Shown one piece after another: positions 1 through 7,814 of a stretch of DNA of 64,000 nucleotides. The notes beneath the pieces were generated by a model, which was not told where the DNA came from, ran no database searches, and saw only the letters and a list, made by a program, of their open reading frames with translations. The stretch is from Saccharopolyspora ipomoeae (GTDB lineage Bacteria > Actinomycetota > Actinomycetes > Mycobacteriales > Pseudonocardiaceae). The stretch lies in NCBI RefSeq assembly GCF_029952525.1, contig NZ_JASAOF010000007.1:124001-188000 (forward strand), read 5' to 3'. The stretch's first letter is position 1. Each line of letters begins with the position of its first letter. A program made the position numbers and the translations under genes.

Positions 1-719
1 TTCCAGCCCTGGCCGACCTCGCCGACGACGTTCCCGGCGGCGGTGCGGGCGTCGTCGAAGAACACCTCGTTGAACTCCGAGGTGCCGGTGAGCTGCATGA
101 TCGGCCGCACCCGGATGCCGGGCTGGTCCATCGGCACCAGGAAGTAGGACAGCCCCTGGTGGCGGCTCCGCTCGGGGTCGGTGCGGGCCAGCACGAAGCA
201 CCAGTCCGCGACGTGGGCCATCGAGGTCCACACCTTCTGCCCGTTGAGCACCCACTCGTCGCCCTCCAGGCGCGCGGTGGTGGCCACGTTGGCCAGGTCC
301 GACCCGGCTCCGGGTTCGGAGTAGCCCTGGCACCACAGCTCGCGGGCGCCGACGATCTCGGGCAGGAACCGCTTCTGCTGCTCGGGGCTGCCGAAGGCCA
401 TCAGGGTGGGGCCGAGCAGTTCCTCGCCGATGTGACCGACGCGCACGGGCGCTTCGGCCCGGGCGTACTCCTCGTGGAAGATGACCTGCCGGCCGACGCT
501 GGCTCCGCGCCCGCCGAACTCCTCCGGCCACCCCAAGCAGGTCCAGCCGTGCTCGGCCAGCAGCCGGTCCCAGGCCAGCCGCACGTCGAATCCCTCGTGC
601 TCGCGACCGGGCCCGCCGAGCCCCCTGGCTTCGGCGAACTCGCCGGTCAGGTGCTCGGACAGCCACTGCCGGACTTCGCAGCGGAAGGCCGCTTCCTCGG
701 CGCTGTCGGTGAGGTCCAC
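1..719 (-). CDS. fadE30: Acyl-CoA dehydrogenase FadE30 (C-terminus beyond window)
   Basis: Only the first 239 codons are present; the gene continues past the left edge. The GTG start at 719 has an AGGAGG ribosome site five bases upstream. The N-terminus carries GLGGPGREHE, CLGWPEEFGGRG, LWCQGYSEPGAGSDLANVAT and NGQKVWTS, the flavin and acyl-CoA pocket signatures of the family. From memory these match mycobacterial FadE30, the dehydrogenase acting on an early hexahydroindanedione-propionyl-CoA intermediate of steroid ring C/D breakdown. It is divergent from the crotonase-fadE31-fadE32-fadE33 series and shares a KstR2-like box with it. The catalytic C-terminal third cannot be checked here. Confidence 0.85.
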   Translation of the reverse strand, partial: MDLTDSAEEAAFRCEVRQWLSEHLTGEFAEARGLGGPGREHEGFDVRLAWDRLLAEHGWTCLGWPEEFGGRGASVGRQVIFHEEYARAEAPVRVGHIGEELLGPTLMAFGSPEQQKRFLPEIVGARELWCQGYSEPGAGSDLANVATTARLEGDEWVLNGQKVWTSMAHVADWCFVLARTDPERSRHQGLSYFLVPMDQPGIRVRPIMQLTGTSEFNEVFFDDARTAAGNVVGEVGQGW

Positions 720-756
720 AACCGCCTCCTCGGCGTCGTTCCCGCCTCGGCACTCT

Positions 757-770
757 ACCAAGCACTTGCT
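757..770. promoter_or_regulatory. KstR2-like operator
   Basis: The 14-mer ACCAAGCACTTGCT fits the published KstR2 consensus AnCAAGnnCTTGnT at every fixed position. It lies in the divergent spacer between fadE30 and the crotonase gene, where one dimeric TetR-family repressor could control both directions. In mycobacteria KstR2 is released by the HIP-CoA thioester. No kstR2 gene is visible in this window, so the regulator would be encoded elsewhere. Confidence 0.75.
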
Positions 771-824
771 TGTTCGGCTAACCTCGACCGTGCCGCAATC
801 GCAAGGCCGAGCTAGGAGCGCCCG

Positions 825-1679
825 ATGGCAGCAGACAAAGCGGTCGTCCACTACGAGGTCCGCGACCAGGTCGCCGTGGTGACGATGAACCGGCCCGACT
901 ACCGCAACGCGCAGAACTCGGTGATGACCTACGCGCTCGACGACGCGTTCTACCGCGCGTGCGAGGACGACCGGGTCAAGGTCATCGTGCTCGCGGGCGA
1001 GGGCAAGCACTTCTCCGCCGGGCACGACATCGGCTCCCCCGAGCGCGACATCGACGTCAGCTACCCGCGCCGCGCCGGCCTGTGGTGGGACCACACGACG
1101 CACTCCGGCGGCGAGTCCCGCTTCGCCCGCGAGCAGGAGGTCTACCTGGGCATGTGCCGCCGCTGGCGGGAGATGCCCAAGCCCGCGATCGCCTCGGTGC
1201 AGGGCGCCTGCGTCGCAGGCGGGCTGATGCTGGCGTGGGTGTGCGACCTGATCGTGGCCAGCGAGGACGCGTTCTTCGCCGACCCCGTGGTGAAGATGGG
1301 CATCCCCGGCGTGGAGTACTTCGCGCACCCGTGGGTGCTCGGCCCCCGCATCGCCAAGGAGTTCCTGTTCACCGGCAAGCGGATGAGCGCGCAGCGGGCC
1401 TACGAGATCGGCATGGTCAACGACGTGGTGCCGCGCGAGGACCTCACCGACGCCACCATGCGGCTGGCGAGCTCCGTCGCCGAGATGCCCACCTTCGGGC
1501 TGTCGCTGACCAAGAAGGCCATCAACCAGGCAGAGGACCTGATGGGCATGCAGAGCGGCATGGACTCGGTGTTCGGACTGCACCACTTCGCCCACGCGCA
1601 CAACGCCGAGGTCGGCAAGGACTCCCTGGCCGGCATGGACGCGCGCAGCATGAAGAAGTCCAACGAGGAGCGTGGCTGA
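825..1679 (+). CDS. Enoyl-CoA hydratase/isomerase (crotonase) family
   Basis: A 284-residue crotonase. The start ATG has AGGAG about eight bases upstream. The oxyanion-hole segments are visible as GEGKHFSAGHDIG (about residue 60) and ASVQGACVAGGLML (about residue 126). A long insert between them (RRAGLWWDH...REQEVYLG) marks a subfamily distinct from EchA20. It stands first in the rightward run and ends three bases before fadE31, so it is probably co-transcribed. In Mycobacterium tuberculosis the ligase gene fadD3 occupies this slot. The steroid-pathway role is inferred from context; its substrate is unknown. Confidence 0.8.
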   Translation: MAADKAVVHYEVRDQVAVVTMNRPDYRNAQNSVMTYALDDAFYRACEDDRVKVIVLAGEGKHFSAGHDIGSPERDIDVSYPRRAGLWWDHTTHSGGESRFAREQEVYLGMCRRWREMPKPAIASVQGACVAGGLMLAWVCDLIVASEDAFFADPVVKMGIPGVEYFAHPWVLGPRIAKEFLFTGKRMSAQRAYEIGMVNDVVPREDLTDATMRLASSVAEMPTFGLSLTKKAINQAEDLMGMQSGMDSVFGLHHFAHAHNAEVGKDSLAGMDARSMKKSNEERG

Positions 1680-1682
1680 GCC

Positions 1683-2798
1683 GTGGACCTGGAGCTCTCC
1701 GAGGACGACCTGGCCTTCCGCGACGAGGTGCGGGCGTGGCTGCGCGAGCACGTCCCCGCCGAGCCGCTGCCCTCGCTGGAGACCGCCGAGGGGTTCGCCG
1801 CCCACCGCGAGTGGGAGAAGCTGCTGCACTCGGCGGGGTTGTCGGTGGTGTCGTGGCCGCGCGAGTTCGGCGGCCGCGGGGCGTCGCTGCTGCAGTGGGT
1901 GCTCTTCGAGGAGGAGTACTACGCGGCCGGGGCGCCCGGCCGGGTCAGCCAGAACGGCATCTTCCTGCTGGCGCCCACGCTGTTCGAGCACGGCACCGAC
2001 GAGCAGAAGCTGCGCTACCTGCCGAGGATGGCCGCCGCCGAGGACATCTGGGCGCAGGCCTGGTCCGAACCCGAGGCCGGCAGCGACCTGGCAGGCATCC
2101 GCTCGACCGCGCGGCGCGTCGACGGCGGCTGGCTGCTCAGCGGCAACAAGACCTGGAGCTCGCGCGCGGCGTTCGCCGACATCGCCTTCGGCCTGTTCCG
2201 CAGCGACCCCGACGCACCCCGCCACAAGGGGCTGACGTACTTCCTGTTCCCGCTGGACGCGCCCGGGGTGACGGTGCGGCCGATCCAGCGCATCGACGGC
2301 AAACCGGCCTTCGCCGAGCTGTTCCTCGACGAGGTCTTCGTGCCCGACGCCGACGTGCTGGGCGGGGTCGGCGACGGCTGGCGGGTGGCGATGAGCACCG
2401 CGAGCAACGAGCGCGGGCTGACGCTGCGCAGCCCCGGGCGGTTCCTGGCCACCGCGCAGCGGCTCACCGAGGTTCCCGGCGCGCTCGACGACGACCGGGT
2501 GGTGGACGCGTGGGTCTCCGCGCAGGCCTACCGGCTGGCGACGTTCGAAACCGTGACCAAGGTCCTCGACGGCGCCGGGCTGGGCGCGGAGGCGAGCCTG
2601 AACAAGGTCTTCTGGTCCGAACTGGACACCGCGATGCACGAAACCGCTTGGGATCTGCTGGGTCCGGAGGCGGAGTCGAGCTCGTGGGTGGAGGGCTACC
2701 TGTTCTCGCTGGCCGGGCCGATCTACGCAGGGACCAACGAGATCCAGCGCAACATCGCCGCCGAGCGGGTGCTCGGCTTGCCGAGGGGGTCGCGATGA
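1683..2798 (+). CDS. fadE31: Acyl-CoA dehydrogenase FadE31
   Basis: A 371-residue ACAD with a GTG start directly after the crotonase stop. It has the flavin-domain motif AQAWSEPEAGSDLAG, then NKTWSSRAAF and the C-terminal IYAGTNEIQRNIAAERVLGL. Sequence and position closely match mycobacterial FadE31 as I recall it. The usual catalytic Glu of IYEGT is Ala here (residue 349), as in that homologue. It overlaps the shorter partner fadE32 by four bases (ATGA), which suits the heterotetrameric ACADs of steroid catabolism, where two unlike chains share the active sites. Confidence 0.85.
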   Translation: MDLELSEDDLAFRDEVRAWLREHVPAEPLPSLETAEGFAAHREWEKLLHSAGLSVVSWPREFGGRGASLLQWVLFEEEYYAAGAPGRVSQNGIFLLAPTLFEHGTDEQKLRYLPRMAAAEDIWAQAWSEPEAGSDLAGIRSTARRVDGGWLLSGNKTWSSRAAFADIAFGLFRSDPDAPRHKGLTYFLFPLDAPGVTVRPIQRIDGKPAFAELFLDEVFVPDADVLGGVGDGWRVAMSTASNERGLTLRSPGRFLATAQRLTEVPGALDDDRVVDAWVSAQAYRLATFETVTKVLDGAGLGAEASLNKVFWSELDTAMHETAWDLLGPEAESSSWVEGYLFSLAGPIYAGTNEIQRNIAAERVLGLPRGSR

Positions 2799-3769
2799 GG
2801 TTCGTGCTCGAACCCGAGCAGCAGGACATGGCCGACACCCTGCGCTCGGTGTTCGCCACCGCCGACGTGCCGGACGTCGCCCGCGCGTGGGCCGGTGGCG
2901 ACGCCGAGGGCTGGCGGAAGCTGTGGCAGAGCCTCGGCGACCTCGGGGTCACCGGCGTGACGCTGCCCGAGGAGCGCGGCGGGCTCGGGCTCGGCCCGGT
3001 GGAGCTGACCGTCTGCCTGCAGGAATGCGGGTACGCGGGACTCCCGGGACCGGTGATCGAGTCGCTGGCGCTGCTGCCCGCGCTGGTGCCGGACCTGACC
3101 GCCGACGCGGCGGTGCGCACGGCGGTGGTCGCGCCGCACCTGCCGTGCGCGCTGGACGCCGACCTGGCCGACGAGGTCTACGCGTGCGACCCCGGTTCGA
3201 CGCGGTTGCTGACCGGGATCTCGTTGCGGCGCAGGGAATCCTTCGATCCGGCCCGGCGGCTTTTCGAGGTCGACGCCACCGGCGGGCGGGACGTGCCCGG
3301 CGCGGACTTCGAGCGCGCCTTCGACCTGGCGGTCCTGGGCTGCGCGGCCTACCTGCTCGGGCTCGGGCACCGGATGCTCGACCTGGCCACCGAGCACGTC
3401 AAGCAGCGGCAGCAGTTCGGCAGGCCGGTCGGCGAGTTCCAGGCGGTCAAGCACCACCTCGCCAACGCCCTGCTCAAGCTGGAGTTCGCCCGCCCCCTCA
3501 TCCGGGGCGCGGCCCTCTCAGCGGGAGGCCCGCACGGCGGCAGGGACGCCTCCGCGGCCAAGCTCACCGCCGCCGACGCGGCCCACCTCACGGCCCGCGC
3601 CGCCCTGCAGGTCCACGGCGCCATCGGCTACACGGCCGAACACGACCTGCACCGCTACCTCACCAAGACCACGGCGCTCCGCCAGTCCTGGGGCACCCCC
3701 GCCTGGCACCGCCGCCGCGTGGCGACGGCCCTGGCCACCGACCCGAAGACTCCCATCGGCACCTCCTGA
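2795..3769 (+). CDS. fadE32: Acyl-CoA dehydrogenase FadE32 (short partner subunit)
   Basis: The ATG overlaps the fadE31 stop (ATGA), so translation is probably coupled. At 324 residues it is shorter than a full ACAD (about 380), as in the partner chains of alpha2beta2 steroid dehydrogenases. The middle beta domain is reduced. The C-terminal helical domain keeps KQRQQFGRPVGEFQAVKHHLA and ALQVHGAIGYTAEHDLHRYL. Synteny and similarity support FadE32. It probably dehydrogenates a ring C/D acyl-CoA intermediate together with FadE31. Confidence 0.82.
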   Translation: MRFVLEPEQQDMADTLRSVFATADVPDVARAWAGGDAEGWRKLWQSLGDLGVTGVTLPEERGGLGLGPVELTVCLQECGYAGLPGPVIESLALLPALVPDLTADAAVRTAVVAPHLPCALDADLADEVYACDPGSTRLLTGISLRRRESFDPARRLFEVDATGGRDVPGADFERAFDLAVLGCAAYLLGLGHRMLDLATEHVKQRQQFGRPVGEFQAVKHHLANALLKLEFARPLIRGAALSAGGPHGGRDASAAKLTAADAAHLTARAALQVHGAIGYTAEHDLHRYLTKTTALRQSWGTPAWHRRRVATALATDPKTPIGTS

Positions 3770-3779
3770 CCGGTGGCGG

Positions 3780-3853
3780 GGTTCCCGATTTCAATGGAAA
3801 TCGGGAACCTGATTTCCATTGAAATCGGGGGTCGGGTTTCCATTGAAATCCGA
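3780..3853. repeat. Three tandem hairpins, GATTTC-N4-GAAATC core
   Basis: Three successive inverted repeats lie between fadE32 and fadE33. The first (3780-3792/3797-3809) is a perfect 13-bp stem around the loop AATG. The second (3811-3826) has a 6-bp stem and loop CATT. The third (about 3832-3852) has a 9-bp stem with one mismatch and loop CATT. Cores are alike but outer arms differ while staying paired. The same core recurs at 23273-23328. They could act as a transcription attenuator or protein-binding array, or be mobile palindromes; none has a following T-run. Confidence 0.8.
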
Positions 3854-3904
3854 AACACCCCTCGGAAGTGGCGCGGAGAGGTGACTCCGGGCTTGGAGGT
3901 TGTT

Positions 3905-4972
3905 GTGCGGTTTGCTTTCAGCGAGGAGCAGGAGGAGCTGCGGGAGGTCGTGCGGCTGCTGCTGGATCGACGGGGTGGACCTGCGGTGGGCGAGCCCGAG
4001 GAGGTCGCCGAGGGGTTCGATCGGGAGGTGTGGTCTCAGCTGGCCGAGCAGGTGGGGGCGCATTCCCTGGGGATTCCCGAGGAGTTCGGGGGCGCTGGGT
4101 TCAGCCAGCTGGAGACGTTGATCGTGGTGGAGGAGCTGGGGCGCCGGCTGTCCGACATCCCGTTCTTGAGCAGTGCCGTGCTCGCCGCCGAGGCCCTGCT
4201 GGCCACCGGTGACGCGGACGCGTGCGGGCGGCTGCTGCCGGGCATCGCGAGCGGGGAGACGATCGCGGCGCTGGCCTGGGCCGAGCCCGACAACGGTTGG
4301 CGCACGAGCGGTTTCAGCACCACGGCGACCGACGATCGGCGGCTCACCGGGCGCAAGGTGCACGTGCTCGACGGGGCGCAGGCCGACGTGCTGCTCGTGC
4401 TGGCGACCCGCGACGGCGAGCCGGCGCTGTTCGAGACCGACGCGGCCGCCGCGGTCGCCACCACTCCCCTGGACCCGACCCGCCGGATGGCCGAGGTCCA
4501 CCTCGACGACGCGCCCGCGCGACCGGTCGGAACGCTGCCGGTGCAGCGGCTGGTCGACGTCGCGGCGGCGGCCGTGGCGGCGGAGTCGGTGGGCGCGGCG
4601 CAGCGCTGGCTGCACGAGACGGTCGAGTACACCAAGATGCGCACCCAGTTCGGCCGCCCGATCGGCTCGTTCCAAGCGCTCAAGCACCGGCTGGCCGACT
4701 GCTACGTCGCCGTGGAATCGGCCCGCTCCCTGTCCTACGCCGCTTCCTGGGCGGTCTCTACCCGCGACGAGCGGGCGGGCGAGCTGGCGGCGATGGCGAA
4801 ATCGGCCTGCACCGAGGCCTACTACGCGATCGCCGCCGAAGGCGTGCAGCTGCACGGCGGCATCGGGATCACCTGGGAGCACGAGGCGCACCTGCACCTC
4901 AAGCGCGCCCACTCCGCGACCCAGCTGTTCGGGACCCCGAGCGCCCACCGCGCGACCTTGCTCAGCGCGTGA
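3905..4972 (+). CDS. fadE33: Acyl-CoA dehydrogenase, FadE33-like
   Basis: The GTG start at 3905 has GGAGG five bases upstream; an upstream open extension merely translates the hairpin array. The product is 355 residues: N-terminal helical domain (FAFSEEQEELREVVRLLL), a weak middle domain, then KMRTQFGRPIGSFQALKHRLAD and GVQLHGGIGITWEHEAHLHL. It is third in the fadE series, the slot held by fadE33 in M. tuberculosis. Similarity to FadE33 is weaker than for FadE30/31/32, so the symbol rests mainly on synteny. The 135-bp gap with hairpins may reduce its expression relative to fadE31-fadE32. Confidence 0.7.
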   Translation: MRFAFSEEQEELREVVRLLLDRRGGPAVGEPEEVAEGFDREVWSQLAEQVGAHSLGIPEEFGGAGFSQLETLIVVEELGRRLSDIPFLSSAVLAAEALLATGDADACGRLLPGIASGETIAALAWAEPDNGWRTSGFSTTATDDRRLTGRKVHVLDGAQADVLLVLATRDGEPALFETDAAAAVATTPLDPTRRMAEVHLDDAPARPVGTLPVQRLVDVAAAAVAAESVGAAQRWLHETVEYTKMRTQFGRPIGSFQALKHRLADCYVAVESARSLSYAASWAVSTRDERAGELAAMAKSACTEAYYAIAAEGVQLHGGIGITWEHEAHLHLKRAHSATQLFGTPSAHRATLLSA

Positions 4973-4974
4973 GA

Positions 4975-5009
4975 AGCGGCTGCTCCGCCGGGGTGGCGGA
5001 GCAGCCGCT
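4975..5009. terminator. Bidirectional terminator hairpin
   Basis: A perfect 15-bp stem (4975-4989 with 4995-5009, loop GGGGT) starts just after the fadE33-like stop and ends 10 bases before the stop of the convergent hydratase gene. Confidence 0.8.
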
Positions 5010-5019
5010 CATCAGGTCC

Positions 5020-5448
5020 CTAGGCCAGCCGGACCACGGCCCTGGCCTTGGCCAGGACCTCCACCCCGCCGGAGGTGGCCGAGAGCTCCACCACGGCGCG
5101 GTTGTCGTCGAGCTTCTCGGTCACCGTTCCCGAGACCTCGACCTCGACTCCGGTGTCGTCGTCGGGCACGACGACGGGCTTGGCGAACCGCACGCCGTAC
5201 TCCTCGACCGCACCCGGGTCACCGACCCAGTCGGTGACCAGCCGGGCCGCCTCGGCCATCGTGAGCATGCCGTGCGCGATCACGTCCGGCAGCCCCGCGG
5301 ACTTGGCGATCCGCTCGTTCCAGTGGATGGTGTTGAAATCGCCCGAGGCACCGCAGTAGCGCACCAGCGTCAGCCGCTGGACGGGATAGCGCTGCGCCGG
5401 GATCTCGGTACCGACCTCGACCTGGTCGAACGCCACGTTCGCGGCCAT
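5020..5448 (-). CDS. MaoC-like hydratase, HadB-type subunit
   Basis: A 142-residue hot-dog protein; its ATG overlaps the upstream HadA-like stop (TGATG). The hydratase-2 catalytic region is visible as CGASGDFNTIHWNERIAKSAGLPDVIAHGMLTM, with Asp and His in the usual D-x4-H arrangement. Length and sequence recall mycobacterial HadB. It should pair with the HadA-like chain to form a (3R)-hydroxyacyl dehydratase/enoyl hydratase. Because it sits downstream of fadA6, a role in beta-oxidation of steroid intermediates is as plausible as one in fatty acid synthesis. Confidence 0.8.
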   Translation of the reverse strand: MAANVAFDQVEVGTEIPAQRYPVQRLTLVRYCGASGDFNTIHWNERIAKSAGLPDVIAHGMLTMAEAARLVTDWVGDPGAVEEYGVRFAKPVVVPDDDTGVEVEVSGTVTEKLDDNRAVVELSATSGGVEVLAKARAVVRLA

Positions 5449-5909
5449 CACTGCCCTCCCTCTGCGGTTCCGCGCGAGATGATCGTGTTGACCGCGGTCC
5501 CGACCAGGTCGCCGTCGACGTCGACGATCTCGGTCTCGATGCGCACCAGCTCGTTGCTGCCGGCGTCGCGGATCTCCACGATCCGCCCCCGCGTGCTGAG
5601 CACGTCCCCGGCGCGGATCGGCCTGCGGTAGCTGAACTTCTGCTCGCCGTGCACGACCATCCGGTAGTTCAACCCGAAGTCCGGCCGCAGGATCGGGTTC
5701 TTCTCCGACGCCGCGCCGGTGGCCACGATCCCGAAGGTCGGCGGCGCGATCACGTCCGGATGCCCGAGCGCACGAGCCGCCGCCGGGTCGCGGTAGGCCG
5801 GGTTGGGATCACCGATCGCGTCGGCGAACTCGCGGATCTTGCCCCGGCTGACCTCGTAGGCCTCGTCCGAGGTGAACTCGAAACCGATGTAGTCCCTGTT
5901 GATCGCCAA
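5448..5909 (-). CDS. MaoC-like N-terminal domain protein, HadA-type subunit
   Basis: A 153-residue protein. The TTG start at 5909 follows a GGAGGAAGG site and gives MAINRDYIGFEF. It resembles HadA chains: EVSRGKIREFADAIGDPNP, then VIAPPTFGIV and FSYRRPIRAGDVLSTRGRI. HadA-type subunits lack the catalytic dyad and bind the acyl chain, while the HadB partner, encoded immediately downstream, carries the residues. The gene lies 175 bp downstream of fadA6 on the same strand. Confidence 0.78.
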   Translation of the reverse strand: MAINRDYIGFEFTSDEAYEVSRGKIREFADAIGDPNPAYRDPAAARALGHPDVIAPPTFGIVATGAASEKNPILRPDFGLNYRMVVHGEQKFSYRRPIRAGDVLSTRGRIVEIRDAGSNELVRIETEIVDVDGDLVGTAVNTIISRGTAEGGQ

Positions 5910-6084
5910 CCTTCCTCCTTCCACCACCTGCGCAGCTCGCACCGCCGGGGGTTCTGAGCGGCTTCGTGGCGAGCACGCCGCGACGCCGCGTATTGACATG
6001 CTCGAGGAGTGGCGCGCGGAGTCCGCGGAGCCGCTCAGGTTCCCCCACCCGCACCGCCGAGCAGAAGGACCGCTCGGAGAGATC

Positions 6085-7245
6085 TCACAGCCGCTCGATG
6101 ATGGTGACGTTGGCGGTTCCGCCGCCCTCGCACATGGTTTGGAGGCCGTAGCGGCCGCCCGTGCGTTCGAGCTCGTGGAGCATCGTGGTCATCAGCTTCG
6201 CGCCGGTGGCGCCCAGCGGGTGGCCCAGGGCGATCGCGCCGCCGTTGGGGTTGACCCGGGCCGGATCGATGTCGATCTCCTTCTGCCACGCCAGCACGAC
6301 GCTGGCGAAGGCCTCGTTGATCTCCACCACGTCGATGTCCGAGCCCTTCAGGCCGGTCTTGTCCAGCGCGTGCTCGGTGGCCGGGATCGGCGCGGTCAGC
6401 ATCTTCACCGGGTCGTCGCCGCGCACGCTCATGTGGTGCACGCGGGCGCGCGGACGCAGCCCGTGCGCCCGGACCGCCTGCTCGGAGGCCACCAGCAGCG
6501 CCGCCGACCCGTCGGAGATCTGGCTGGCCACGCCCGCGGTGAGGCGTCCGCCCTCGCTCAGCGTCTTGAGCCCGGCGAGCTTGTCCTTGTCGGTGTCGCG
6601 GCGCGGCCCCTCGTCGTGCTCGACTCCGGCCAGCGGCGCGGTCTCGCGGTCGAAGTGCCCGCCGTCGATGGCGGCGATCGCGCGCAGGTGGCTGGTCAGC
6701 GCGAACTCCTCCATCTGCTCGCGGGAGAGCTCCCACTGCTCGGCGATGAGCTCGGCGCCGCGGAACTGTGTGACGACCTCGTCGCCGTAGCGCTTGGCCC
6801 AGCCCTCCGATCCGCAGTCCGGACCGTAGGCGCGGGGGAATCCGAGCTGATCGGAACCGCGCAGGGAGCTGCCGATCGGGATCGCCGACATGTTCTGCAC
6901 GCCACCGGCGATCACCAGGTCGTTGACACCGGACATCACCGCCTGCGAGGCGAAGTGCACCGCCTGCTGCGAGGACCCGCACTGGCGGTCCACGGTGACG
7001 CCGGGAACGTGCTCGGGGTAGCCGGCCGCGAGCCAGCCGGTGCGGCCGATGTTGCCGGCCTGCGCGCCGACGGTGTCGACGCAGCCCCAGACCACGTCGT
7101 CGACCGCCGCCGGGTCGATCCCGGTGCGGTCCACCAGGTTCTGCAGCACGTGCGCGGACAGGTCCGCCGGGTGGATCCCGCTGAGTCCGCCGCCGCGCTT
7201 GCCGACCGGCGTGCGCACCGCGTCGATGATGTAAGCCTCCGCCAT
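6085..7245 (-). CDS. fadA6: Steroid 3-ketoacyl-CoA thiolase FadA6
   Basis: A 386-residue thiolase. The ATG at 7245 has an AAGGGA site upstream. The nucleophile is Cys89 (VDRQCGSSQQA), with His342 in GHPLGATGA and Cys372 in MCEGGGTANV, all in standard register. Long stretches, including the C-terminal GLQTMCEGGGTANVTIIERL, agree with mycobacterial FadA6, the thiolase of cholesterol ring C/D catabolism, as I recall it. A KstR2-like box lies 66 bases upstream of the start. The HadA/HadB-like pair follows on the same strand. Confidence 0.88.
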   Translation of the reverse strand: MAEAYIIDAVRTPVGKRGGGLSGIHPADLSAHVLQNLVDRTGIDPAAVDDVVWGCVDTVGAQAGNIGRTGWLAAGYPEHVPGVTVDRQCGSSQQAVHFASQAVMSGVNDLVIAGGVQNMSAIPIGSSLRGSDQLGFPRAYGPDCGSEGWAKRYGDEVVTQFRGAELIAEQWELSREQMEEFALTSHLRAIAAIDGGHFDRETAPLAGVEHDEGPRRDTDKDKLAGLKTLSEGGRLTAGVASQISDGSAALLVASEQAVRAHGLRPRARVHHMSVRGDDPVKMLTAPIPATEHALDKTGLKGSDIDVVEINEAFASVVLAWQKEIDIDPARVNPNGGAIALGHPLGATGAKLMTTMLHELERTGGRYGLQTMCEGGGTANVTIIERL

Positions 7246-7310
7246 GAGGAGTCCCTTCCGTCGCCACCAGTGGCCGGGTCGAGAGTAGTCCCGGAGCACT
7301 GCGGAAAACA

Positions 7311-7324
7311 AGCAAGCGTTTGGT
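7311..7324. promoter_or_regulatory. KstR2-like operator upstream of fadA6
   Basis: On the minus strand the 14-mer reads ACCAAACGCTTGCT, matching AnCAAGnnCTTGnT with one mismatch (A for G in the left half). With the perfect site at 757-770 it brackets the fadE/fadA6 locus. Confidence 0.65.
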
Positions 7325-7469
7325 TGCACCGAGCCGAAACGCGTTCGCAGGGCGAACGCTTCATGTACTCACTTTCCGTGATCGACTGGTTGCTCTCCGC
7401 TGTGTTAGGGTCTGCGGATTGCACGTGCACGTGCGGATGAGCTGCGACGAAAGAATCTGGGGGAGACAG

Positions 7470-7784
7470 ATGCTCTCGTCAGAAGAGGCGAGCGAACCCG
7501 ATCCGAGCATGTGGCTGCGGCAGCTGGTGCTGCGCGGTTTCCAGCTCATGCCACCGGTGCGGGACGGCTCCGGCGAGCTCGAGGCGCTGATCTACGTGCG
7601 CCCGCACGGCGACGTCATCGACATCGTCGAGGTCCTGGCCGAGGACCACGTCCGCGCCGCCCGCGTTCCCCGCCGAGGCGAGATCCGCACCGACGACAGC
7701 GCAGCGTACTGGCGCATCACCGGTGATGTCATCGACGTCGTCGACCAGGTCCTGGCCCTCCCGGAACCCCTCATCCGCGTCTGA
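7470..7784 (+). CDS. Small conserved-type hypothetical protein
   Basis: A 104-residue acidic protein starting at ATG 7470, with GGGGGAG five bases upstream. The middle has LEALIYVRPHGDVIDIVEVLAEDHVRAARVPR and the C-terminal half repeats the theme (YWRITGDVIDVVDQVLALP), suggesting a small alpha/beta fold. No signal peptide or membrane segment is seen, and I do not recognise the family. Its stop lies in a 17-bp tandem duplication 30 bp from the stop of the convergent TPR gene. Confidence 0.65.
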   Translation: MLSSEEASEPDPSMWLRQLVLRGFQLMPPVRDGSGELEALIYVRPHGDVIDIVEVLAEDHVRAARVPRRGEIRTDDSAAYWRITGDVIDVVDQVLALPEPLIRV

Positions 7785-7813
7785 ACCGCTTCCGGGTCTG
7801 AACCGCTTCCGGG
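7779..7813. repeat. 17-bp tandem duplication
   Basis: GTCTGAACCGCTTCCGG occurs twice back to back (7779-7795 and 7796-7812). The first copy contains the TGA stop of the small upstream gene. The pair fills the gap to the convergent TPR gene and looks like a recent slippage event. Confidence 0.85.
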
Positions 7814-7814
7814 A

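Noticed and set aside
5020..5909. HadAB as evidence for mycolic acid synthesis
   Set aside because: No other mycolate FAS-II genes are present, and HadAB-like pairs occur in actinomycetes without mycolates.
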